A stretch of 64,000 bases of DNA from Fibrobacter sp. GTDB lineage: Bacteria > Fibrobacterota > Fibrobacteria > Fibrobacterales > Fibrobacteraceae. The notes beneath the pieces were generated by a model, which was not told where the DNA came from, made no database searches, and saw nothing but the letters and a program-made list of their open reading frames with translations. Shown here in pieces: positions 16,628-23,612 of this stretch. The stretch spans positions 51,276 to 115,275 of the forward strand of contig JAGCPF010000037.1 in assembly GCA_017642335.1 (NCBI GenBank), read 5' to 3'. How positions within the stretch are numbered: position 1 is the stretch's first letter; each line of letters starts with the position of its first letter. The position numbers and the translations under genes were made by a program.

Positions 16628-16649
16628 ATGTTGTATCATAAAACAACAT
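16628..16649. promoter_or_regulatory. Inverted repeat upstream of third GH11 gene
   Basis: Perfect 7-bp arms ATGTTGT/ACAACAT with an 8-nt spacer, about 90-110 nt upstream of the start codon. It shares TGTTGTTTTRTG on the minus strand with the element at 15230-15247. Confidence 0.45.
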
Positions 16650-16691
16650 TCCTTGACTTGTGATTTCCGCAAAAAAACGGCATTTTGCGAC

Positions 16692-16726
16692 AAAAAAAGA
16701 CCCGTTTCCTCATGAGGAAACGGGCC
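16692..16726 (-). terminator. Terminator of the fourth GH11 gene
   Basis: On the minus strand GGCCCGTTTCCTCATGAGGA... forms a near-perfect long hairpin (CCGTTTCCT/AGGAAACGG) followed by seven T. Confidence 0.93.
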
Positions 16727-16749
16727 ATTTTCAGCAATGTTTCTAAAAT

Positions 16750-17916
16750 TTAGCGCTTTTCGGCAGAGACTACCTTGACGGCGGCCCCCTGCTTAAGCAG
16801 ATACATTCCGGACTTTCCGAACTTGTTCACGACAATTTCCTTCAGAGATGCGCCGGACTGCAGTTCAACCGTGCCGAGGAACTTGCCCTGCATGTCGAAC
16901 ACCTGAGCGGAGCCAGACATCACGAAGACCTTTGCCGTAGCCGGGAGGGCATCAAAGCCGGAGCTGCTGCTTACGTTGGCAGGAGCACTAGAAGACGATA
17001 CCGCATTGGAGCTGGAAGCCGGGCCGACAGAACTGGAAGACTGAGCGTTGGAGCTAGAGACCGGGCCAGCAGAGCTGGAAGACTTAGCATCGGAGCTGGA
17101 CTTCGGAGCTTCGGAGCTAGAAGACGGGGTTTCAGAAGAACTGGGTGCTGCGCCTTCGATATAGACTTTGGCATAGGGGAAGTCGTATTCGCCACGGGCA
17201 TTTGCACCCGAATTGCTACCGGCTTCACCAAGGATCTTGGCTTCGTGCATCTTACCCATTCTCATGCCGAGTTCTTCCCACTTCTTGAAGTGGGCGGTAA
17301 TATCGATGGTACCGCAATCGCGCATGGTCTTACGTACGCTGAAATACTGCTTGAAATAGGTATTGTCACCATCGATGGAATAGGAGGTGCGGTCACCTTC
17401 GTAAACCGTATACGTGGCACCATCGATTTCGAAATCGCCGTGATTCTTTGCAGAAGCACCCTGAGCAACCCACGAGCCCGGCATGTACTGGCTACCGGAG
17501 TTGTCCACGATATACCATTCTACCAGAGGTTCACGGGTCCAGCCATAAATGCCGATGTAGGAATAGTCGATTCCAGAAAGATTACCCTTGACCAGCTTGA
17601 AATCCGCCTTCATGTGGCCAATTTCCTGGTGGGTCTTATCGCTATTGAAAGAAAGACCTGCGCGACACAGATAGTCCTTGGCACCGGTCATCTTGCAGTT
17701 GAAGGAACCATCGTCGTAGAACGTCGCAGAACCACCGTTACCGCCTTCGTTCCAGAGTTCGTAGCCAATTCCATTGCTGAACTTATCCACTTTATTCGAG
17801 GAAACTTCCACCTTGGAACCGCTGTGAGATGCAGTTTGGCAGAAATCCTGAGCCAAAGCGGCAGAAGCAGCAAAAGCTACACAAAGAGCCGAAGCCCCAA
17901 TAATCCTAATTTTCAT
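16750..17916 (-). CDS. GH11 endo-1,4-beta-xylanase
   Basis: Secreted xylanase of 388 residues. The ATG at 17916 follows GGAGG by 5 nt; the frame is open upstream to 18009 but that stretch precedes the signal peptide (MKIRIIGASALCVAFAASAALA). The GH11 domain has nucleophile Glu in EPLVEWYIVDNS and acid/base Glu in ILGEAGSNSG; the loop after the nucleophile (GSQYMPGSWVAQGA) differs from its neighbours, as does the N-terminal QDFCQTASHSG. A Ser-rich linker (SSSSEAPKSSSDAK...) and a C-terminal domain (AQVFDMQGKFLGTVEL...SGMYLLKQGAAVK) follow. A TATATTTG -10-like element lies just upstream of the Shine-Dalgarno. It is the most divergent of the clearly catalytic members. Confidence 0.93.
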   Translation of the reverse strand: MKIRIIGASALCVAFAASAALAQDFCQTASHSGSKVEVSSNKVDKFSNGIGYELWNEGGNGGSATFYDDGSFNCKMTGAKDYLCRAGLSFNSDKTHQEIGHMKADFKLVKGNLSGIDYSYIGIYGWTREPLVEWYIVDNSGSQYMPGSWVAQGASAKNHGDFEIDGATYTVYEGDRTSYSIDGDNTYFKQYFSVRKTMRDCGTIDITAHFKKWEELGMRMGKMHEAKILGEAGSNSGANARGEYDFPYAKVYIEGAAPSSSETPSSSSEAPKSSSDAKSSSSAGPVSSSNAQSSSSVGPASSSNAVSSSSAPANVSSSSGFDALPATAKVFVMSGSAQVFDMQGKFLGTVELQSGASLKEIVVNKFGKSGMYLLKQGAAVKVVSAEKR

Positions 17917-18009
17917 AAAACCTCCAAAGTTTGTTCCAAATATAGATAAAAACGGCATTTTTTCTTGCTTTTTTTGTTTTTTTACATTTTTCTGTAGTAA
18001 TAAACACAA

Positions 18010-18045
18010 TAAAAAGGGTTTTTCTTGCCGAAAACCCCTTTAAAG
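18010..18045 (-). terminator. Terminator of the fifth GH11 gene
   Basis: On the minus strand AAGGGGTTTT pairs with AAAAACCCTT around CGGCAAG, followed by TTT and an AT-rich run. Confidence 0.8.
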
Positions 18046-18069
18046 TCGTAACCTAGTCTTTTTTGCAGA

Positions 18070-19158
18070 CTATTTTGTCACGGAAAGCACCTTGAGAACC
18101 CCGTCGGACAGCACCATGTAGATGCCCGATTTGCCGAATTTTGCGAAAATTGCGCTATTTACAGCCATTCCCGCCGGTACTGTCACCTTACCCAGAACGC
18201 GGCCCTGCATATCGAAAACCTGGTAGGTACCGGGTCCGTCAAAGGCACGAACCTCGACCGGAATGGCGTCGGCAGCATCTTTACCGTCGGAAGATTCCAC
18301 GGGAGCGTCGCTGGAAGGTTCTGCAGGCTTGGCAGGATTTGCTGGGGCAGAGCTCGATTCGGGAGCCGCAGCACTCGACTCCGGAATTGCGGAACTGGAG
18401 GATGGAGCCGGAGAACTAGGCTCCGATTCGGTCACGTTGAAATAGGTGAAATCTATCGTAGCAGAACCATTGCCCGCTTCCGCAACCATCATGACCTCGT
18501 TCATCTTGCCCAGATTGAGGCCGAGTTCCGTCCATTTCTTGAAGTGGGCCGTGATATCTATATGGCCGCACTGGCGGGGTATGCGACGGACACTGTAAAA
18601 AGTCGGATAGTTCACGTCTCCCTGGACATACAGCTTGTTTTGCTTAAAGGAATAGATGTCGTACGTATCCCCGTCTACCGTAATCTCGCCCTTCTTTTCG
18701 CCCAAATACTCGGGATTCGGTTCGCTGAACCAGTCTTCCAGGATGAAGTAATCGGCGCGCGGATTATCCGTCCAGCCATAGACGCCAATATACGAGAAAT
18801 CGGCACTTCCCGACTTGGTGAACTTGAAATCCGCTGAAAAATTGCCAAATTCGTCAAAATTTTTGCTTTCGGCATACCGAAGACCGACTCGGGCAATGAA
18901 GTCTTGCGAGTTGCTCCATTCCGCAGAAAAGGTTCCGTTGTCATAATAAGTCAGGGAGCCCGAGCCTTCGGAATGCCAGAGTTCGTACTGGAAACCCGAA
19001 TTGCCGACGTCCCCCTTGGCGCTCTCGGAGCCGGTCCCAATGACTTTCTTGCCCTCGCCCACATGGCCCATTTCGTCGTTGCAGGCATCCGCCGCATAGG
19101 TGGAGGCCGCAAGCACCAAGGCAACGACAAAGCCCGTTTTTAGGATTTCTTTTCTCAT
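18070..19158 (-). CDS. GH11-like protein with Asp at the nucleophile position
   Basis: Secreted GH11 paralogue of 362 residues. The ATG at 19158 follows AGGA by 3-4 nt and opens a signal peptide (MRKEILKTGFVVALVLAASTYA). The fold is clearly GH11, but the nucleophile segment reads NPRADYFILEDW where the other four copies have Glu-Tyr/Trp-Tyr-Ile-Val-Asp: the catalytic Glu is Asp. The acid/base Glu (MMVAEAGNGSA) is kept. A short Ser/Pro/Ala linker and the C-terminal sorting-like domain (YQVFDMQGRVLGKVTV...SGIYMVLSDGVLKVL) follow. It may be a weak or altered enzyme, or a xylan-binding paralogue. Confidence 0.9.
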   Translation of the reverse strand: MRKEILKTGFVVALVLAASTYAADACNDEMGHVGEGKKVIGTGSESAKGDVGNSGFQYELWHSEGSGSLTYYDNGTFSAEWSNSQDFIARVGLRYAESKNFDEFGNFSADFKFTKSGSADFSYIGVYGWTDNPRADYFILEDWFSEPNPEYLGEKKGEITVDGDTYDIYSFKQNKLYVQGDVNYPTFYSVRRIPRQCGHIDITAHFKKWTELGLNLGKMNEVMMVAEAGNGSATIDFTYFNVTESEPSSPAPSSSSAIPESSAAAPESSSAPANPAKPAEPSSDAPVESSDGKDAADAIPVEVRAFDGPGTYQVFDMQGRVLGKVTVPAGMAVNSAIFAKFGKSGIYMVLSDGVLKVLSVTK

Positions 19159-19192
19159 ATTCCTGCACCTACCTTCCCCAAAAACTATAAAA

Positions 19193-19230
19193 AAAGAGGC
19201 CATCCCGGAGAGATTGCCTCTTTTTTTACT
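19193..19230 (-). terminator. Intrinsic terminator of gyrA
   Basis: On the minus strand GAGGCAATCTC...GGGATGGCCTC is followed by seven T. The A-run on the other flank would let it work on both strands. Confidence 0.88.
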
Positions 19231-19253
19231 TTTCTGAGTTCGATTTTTACGGA

Positions 19254-21944
19254 CTAGACGCCTTCCGGAGTCGGATTTTCGCCTTCGGAAGCGGAAGCAT
19301 CCACGGAATCGTCATCGACTTCGACGCCTTCCACCTTGTCGAAGGTCTCCTTCGCCTCGGCGCTATCGTGCTCGATATCTTCCACGCTCGGGAGGGCGGT
19401 CGCATCTTGCACCACGTCGCCTTCGCGCAGGCTAATCGCCTTCACGCCCTGGGCATTACGGCCCGTGAGGCGGATGTCGGCAGCCTTGATGCGGATGACC
19501 TGGCCTTCCTTGGTGGTGATGATCAAGTCGTAATCATCGGCAACGCTGTCCACGAACACGGCCGAACCGATCTTGTCGGTGACGTTCAGGTTCTTGACGC
19601 CCTTGCTGCCACGCTTGGTGACGCGGTAGGTGCCCGGCTCGCTGCGCTTGCCGTAACCCTTCTCGGTAATGGTAAGCACCTTGTTGCCCGCCTTGAGCCA
19701 CAGGAGCGAGATGACCTCGTCACCTTCGGAGAGCTTGATACCACGGACACCGTGAGTGCCGCGGCCCATCGGGCGGAAGCAGGTAATCGGGAACGTGACC
19801 GCCTGGCCGTTGCGAGTGGCAATCATCAGCAAGTCATTCGGAATCGGGCGCGCTTCCAGATTTTCGGCATCATCGCCTTCGGCCTCCCCTTCGGCCGGTT
19901 CGGCGGCCTCGGCAGACTGATCGGCGGCATCTTCGACATCGCCTGCGTTCAGGGAAGCCTTGTATTCTTCTTCGGTCATGCCCACGAGTTGCACCTTCAC
20001 GAGTTCGTCGCCCTCGTCGAGGCTGATAGCGTTCACGCCCGCCTTGCGCGGACGGCTGAACAGCTTGAGGTCCATCTTGTTGATGATACCCTTCTTGGTC
20101 ACGAACACGAGACAGAAGAAACCGCCGAACTTGCGTACCGGCACAATCGCCTGCACGGTTTCGCCGTCCGTAAGCCCGACAAAGTTGACAATCGGGCGGC
20201 CCTTGCCGTTGCGCGTGCCTTCGGGCAGGCGGTAGACCTTGGTCCAGTAGGCGCGGCCCTTGTTGGTGAACACGAGCAGGTAGCTATGTGTGCTCGCCGT
20301 GAAGATCTGCTCCACGTTGTCCTCGTCCTTGAGGCCGGCACCGATAATGCCCTTGCCACCGCGGTTCTGCGCCTTGAACGTGTCGATGGGCAGACGGCGG
20401 ATGTAGCCTTCGCGGCTGAGCGTAATCACCTGTTCCTCTTCGGCAATCAGGTCTTCTTCGTCGCTGTCGTCGATGGCTTCGCCAATGGTGGTGCGGCGTT
20501 CGTCACCGTACTTCGCCACGACGGCATCGAGCTTTTCGAGCATGATGGCGATGCGGCGTTCGCGCTTTTCGAGGATGTCCTTCAAGTCGGCGACAGTCGC
20601 CACGAGCTCGTTGTATTCGGCTTCCAACTTTTCGAGGTTGAGGCCGGTGAGCTGGCCAAGGCGCATGTCCACGATAGCCTGCGACTGGATTTCGTCGAGG
20701 CCGAAACGGTCTTGCAAGCTCTGCTTCGCGATGTCGGTCGTCTTGCTCGCCTTGATAATCTGCACGACCTCGTCGATGTTCTGCGTCGCGATGCGCAGGC
20801 CTTCGATGATGTGGAGGCGGGCTTCGGCCTTCTTCAAATCAAACTGCGTCGAACGCGTAATCACGTCGAGGCGGTGATCGATGTAGACCTGCAGCAGTTC
20901 CTTCATCGTCAAGACCTTGGGCAGGTTGTTGATGAGGGCCAGGTTGTAAATGCTAAACGTTGTCTGTAACTGCGTGTACTTGAACAAGTTGTTCAAGACC
21001 ACCTCGCCCACAGCGTCGCGGCGCAGTTCAATAACGATGCGGATGTCGCGGCTGGATTCGTCGCGGATATCGGTAATGCCGTCGACACGCTTTTCGCGAA
21101 CAAGGTCCGCAATCTTCTTGCAGAGTTCCGCCTTGTTCACCATGTACGGAATTTCGGTGACGATGATGCGCGGCTTGCCCTTGGAATCCGTCTCGATTTC
21201 GGTGCGGGCACGCACGCGGACGCGGCCATGGCCCGTGAGGTAGGCTTCGCGGATGCCGGAACGTCCACAGACGACAGCACCGGTCGGGAAGTCCGGGCCC
21301 TTGATGTAGTCCATCAGGTTCTCGTCCGGGAGGTCCGGATTTTCGGCCAAGGCATGGATGGCTGCACCGACTTCGCGCAAGTTGTGCGGAGCCATGTTGG
21401 TCGCCATACCCACGGCAATGCCGGAGGTACCGTTCACGATCATGTTCGGGAGCGCCGAAGGCAGAACCAGCGGTTCTTCAAGAGACTCGTCGTAGTTCGG
21501 GCCCATGTCGACGGTATCCTTTTCCAGGTCTTCGAGCATGAGCGCGCCGAGGTTGTTCATCTTGGCTTCGGTGTAACGCATGGCAGCAGGGCTGTCACCG
21601 TCGATGGAGCCGAAGTTTCCCTGACCGAACACCAGCGGGTAGCGCAGGGAGAAGTCCTGGGCCATACGGGCGAGCGTCTCGTACACGGCGGAGTCGCCAT
21701 GCGGGTGGTACTTACCGATGACGTCACCCACGATACGGGCGGACTTGACCGTACCCTTGTTGGGCACCACACCCAGCTTGTGCATACTGAACATCACGCG
21801 GCGGTGCACGGGCTTGAAGCCGTCACGCGCATCGGGTAATGCACGCGCCACAATCACGCTCATGGAATAGCGGAGGTAGCAATCCTGCATGTCCTTCTCG
21901 ATGAGGGACTTGAACTGCGAACCTGGTACCATTTCTTCTGACAT
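19254..21944 (-). CDS. gyrA: DNA gyrase subunit A
   Basis: Breakage-rejoining subunit of gyrase. The N-terminal winged-helix region contains [17 protein letters not shown] (the quinolone-target segment, with Ser at the position of E. coli Ser83) and the catalytic Tyr in [10 protein letters not shown]. The 896 residues include the six-bladed C-terminal propeller with a GyrA-box-like [10 protein letters not shown] (about residue 540). An acidic insertion of about 40 residues ([20 protein letters not shown], about 655-690) sits within the propeller, and the C-terminus is also acidic. The start lies 2 nt after the surE stop, with AGAGGAA overlapping surE, so the two are probably an operon. Confidence 0.96.
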   Translation of the reverse strand: MSEEMVPGSQFKSLIEKDMQDCYLRYSMSVIVARALPDARDGFKPVHRRVMFSMHKLGVVPNKGTVKSARIVGDVIGKYHPHGDSAVYETLARMAQDFSLRYPLVFGQGNFGSIDGDSPAAMRYTEAKMNNLGALMLEDLEKDTVDMGPNYDESLEEPLVLPSALPNMIVNGTSGIAVGMATNMAPHNLREVGAAIHALAENPDLPDENLMDYIKGPDFPTGAVVCGRSGIREAYLTGHGRVRVRARTEIETDSKGKPRIIVTEIPYMVNKAELCKKIADLVREKRVDGITDIRDESSRDIRIVIELRRDAVGEVVLNNLFKYTQLQTTFSIYNLALINNLPKVLTMKELLQVYIDHRLDVITRSTQFDLKKAEARLHIIEGLRIATQNIDEVVQIIKASKTTDIAKQSLQDRFGLDEIQSQAIVDMRLGQLTGLNLEKLEAEYNELVATVADLKDILEKRERRIAIMLEKLDAVVAKYGDERRTTIGEAIDDSDEEDLIAEEEQVITLSREGYIRRLPIDTFKAQNRGGKGIIGAGLKDEDNVEQIFTASTHSYLLVFTNKGRAYWTKVYRLPEGTRNGKGRPIVNFVGLTDGETVQAIVPVRKFGGFFCLVFVTKKGIINKMDLKLFSRPRKAGVNAISLDEGDELVKVQLVGMTEEEYKASLNAGDVEDAADQSAEAAEPAEGEAEGDDAENLEARPIPNDLLMIATRNGQAVTFPITCFRPMGRGTHGVRGIKLSEGDEVISLLWLKAGNKVLTITEKGYGKRSEPGTYRVTKRGSKGVKNLNVTDKIGSAVFVDSVADDYDLIITTKEGQVIRIKAADIRLTGRNAQGVKAISLREGDVVQDATALPSVEDIEHDSAEAKETFDKVEGVEVDDDSVDASASEGENPTPEGV

Positions 21945-21946
21945 TA

Positions 21947-22738
21947 TTATTCCTCTAGCATTTCATTTATTTCTTTTAAACTTTTTTCGTCGGTCTGGTC
22001 GATGCGGTGGGGAGTGACCGTCGCATAGCCTTGATTCAGCAAATAATCATCGCTATCTACGGGCTGCTCGTCCCACAGTTTGTCGCCATCCAGTTGCCAC
22101 AAGCCCCCATCGTGGGAGTAGTGGTCCGTAAACATTCCGAGGGCCATCCTCGTCGCCTTGAAACCCTTGAAGGTTTCGGCAGTGGCCTTCGGGAAATTCA
22201 CGTTCCAGAAAATACCGGCGGGAATATTTTCGAACAGGCGCTTCTCGACAATCTTCACGGCAAAATCGATCGCCGCAGGCAAAAGGGCTACGCCTGTCCC
22301 GCGCAGCGAAAGCGCAATGCCCGGAACACCCCAGAGGGCCGCTTCACGCGCTCCGGCGACAGTCCCCGAGTAAAGCGAAGACACTCCGGAATTCTCGCCC
22401 ACGTTCACGCCCGAGAAGCACACGTCAAAAGCTCCCGGACCATGCCCCGCGGTTACCTCCAGCCCATGGGATGCAAAATGCCCCAGGGCAAACTTCGTGC
22501 AGTCGGCGGGAGTCCCGTCCATCGAGAACACCCTATATCCGTCGTTGCAGGGGATTTCTTTGACCTCGAGTCCACGGCGTACCGTAAAGGCGTGAGAAAC
22601 GCCACTCTGTTCCGATTTCGGCGCAAACACAAAAACCTCCCCAAAGGGAGAAAGGGCGCCAGCCAGGGCGTGCATATTCGCGCTACCTACCCCATCGTCG
22701 TTCGTGATGAGGATACGCGGTTTCCGTGCTTCTTGCAT
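21947..22738 (-). CDS. surE: 5'-nucleotidase SurE
   Basis: Metal-dependent survival-protein phosphatase acting on nucleoside 5'-monophosphates. The ATG at 22738 begins MQEARKPRILITNDDGVGS with the catalytic Asp-Asp pair; the frame is open upstream to 23044 but the added residues are not SurE-like. Other motifs: APKSEQSGVSHAFT, DGTPADCTKFAL, SGVNVGENSG. The length of 263 residues is typical. A T-rich TATTTTTT element ends 7 nt before the ATG, so the transcript may have almost no leader. gyrA follows. Confidence 0.93.
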   Translation of the reverse strand: MQEARKPRILITNDDGVGSANMHALAGALSPFGEVFVFAPKSEQSGVSHAFTVRRGLEVKEIPCNDGYRVFSMDGTPADCTKFALGHFASHGLEVTAGHGPGAFDVCFSGVNVGENSGVSSLYSGTVAGAREAALWGVPGIALSLRGTGVALLPAAIDFAVKIVEKRLFENIPAGIFWNVNFPKATAETFKGFKATRMALGMFTDHYSHDGGLWQLDGDKLWDEQPVDSDDYLLNQGYATVTPHRIDQTDEKSLKEINEMLEE

Positions 22739-22830
22739 GTAATATAAAAAATAGTAAAAATTGGGCAAAATCCGCTTAAAACAACGATTCAACGGGGGAA
22801 ATTTGGCCGCAATTTCACCAGGGCGAAAGC

Positions 22831-22838
22831 TATATTTA
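22831..22838 (+). promoter_or_regulatory. TATATTTA -10 element of trmH-type gene
   Basis: TATATTTA ends 6 nt before the ATG at 22845 with no Shine-Dalgarno in between, the same arrangement as at dapA. Confidence 0.5.
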
Positions 22839-22844
22839 GAACCG

Positions 22845-23600
22845 ATGTATACCGAACCAAAATTCCTTGCCATGAAGGAGACTTCCAAGGCAAAACGCAT
22901 GGCAGAACTCCTGCGCGTCATCATCCTACAACTGGGTGACGACGTACCCCGAGCAAGACGCGAATACGAGACATACGCCGAATGGATCAAGCTCCCTGAA
23001 AGCGAACGACTCACTGGAAAAAACCAGGCACAAATGATAGACATTTACAAAACTTTCCGTACGCGGGCTGGTCTCGGGTTCGAACGCGACGTGTATCTGG
23101 AACAAGAGCCGGGCGACCGCGAAGTTGCCAACGAAAAGCCGATTCCGTTCGCAGTGCTCGTGCATAACCTGCGCAGCGCATTCAACGTGGGTTCTGTCAT
23201 TCGCAGCACGGATTGCTTCGGGCTGGAAGGTGTTCACTTGAGCGGCTACAGTTGTGGCCCTGACCATGTGACAGTAAAAAGCGCCGCCCGAGGATGCCAG
23301 GAATGGATTTCCATCAAACGCTGGGAATCGCCCTTGGACTGTATCCGTTGGCACAAGGAAAACGGCTACGAAATCATCGCGCTTGAAACCGGCGAAGACA
23401 TCCCGAGCATAAACGACGTAACATGGCCAGCCAAGGGGCTCATCCTCCTCGGGAACGAAGAACTCGGCATCTCTCCCGAACTCATGGCCGAAGCGACAAT
23501 GAAAGTGACCATTCCGATGGCCGGACGCAAGGCGAGCATGAACGTAGCCGGAGCTTTCGCCATTATGGCATTCAAGATTCGTTCCGAATACAAGCAATAA
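22845..23600 (+). CDS. TrmH-family (SpoU) RNA methyltransferase
   Basis: SPOUT-fold SAM-dependent 2'-O-methyltransferase acting on tRNA or rRNA. Motif 1 is HNLRSAFNVGSVIRSTDCFG (about residues 105-124), motif 2 LILLGNEELGIS and motif 3 IPMAGRKASMNVAGAFAIMAF near the C-terminus. An N-terminal helical extension of about 85 residues precedes the SPOUT domain. The ATG at 22845 was preferred to the earlier in-frame ATG at 22761, which would add 28 residues unlike the family and lie across the promoter. The RNA target cannot be inferred. Confidence 0.9.
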   Translation: MYTEPKFLAMKETSKAKRMAELLRVIILQLGDDVPRARREYETYAEWIKLPESERLTGKNQAQMIDIYKTFRTRAGLGFERDVYLEQEPGDREVANEKPIPFAVLVHNLRSAFNVGSVIRSTDCFGLEGVHLSGYSCGPDHVTVKSAARGCQEWISIKRWESPLDCIRWHKENGYEIIALETGEDIPSINDVTWPAKGLILLGNEELGISPELMAEATMKVTIPMAGRKASMNVAGAFAIMAFKIRSEYKQ

Positions 23601-23612
23601 GATTGGCTCCCG

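Noticed and set aside
12364..18420. CRISPR-like short repeats in xylanase genes
   Set aside because: The repeats are in frame, encode Ser-, Pro- or Thr-rich linkers, and have no unique spacers.
19368..20969. 533-codon frame antisense to gyrA
   Set aside because: Long antisense frames are common in GC-rich genes; composition is His/Val/Asp-rich and without domain features, and gyrA is certain.
22761..22844. Earlier ATG for the TrmH-family gene
   Set aside because: The added 28 residues are not family-like and lie across the TATATTTA element.
22739..23044. Upstream extension of surE
   Set aside because: The extension overlaps the divergent TrmH gene, and SurE proteins begin at the ILITNDDG segment.
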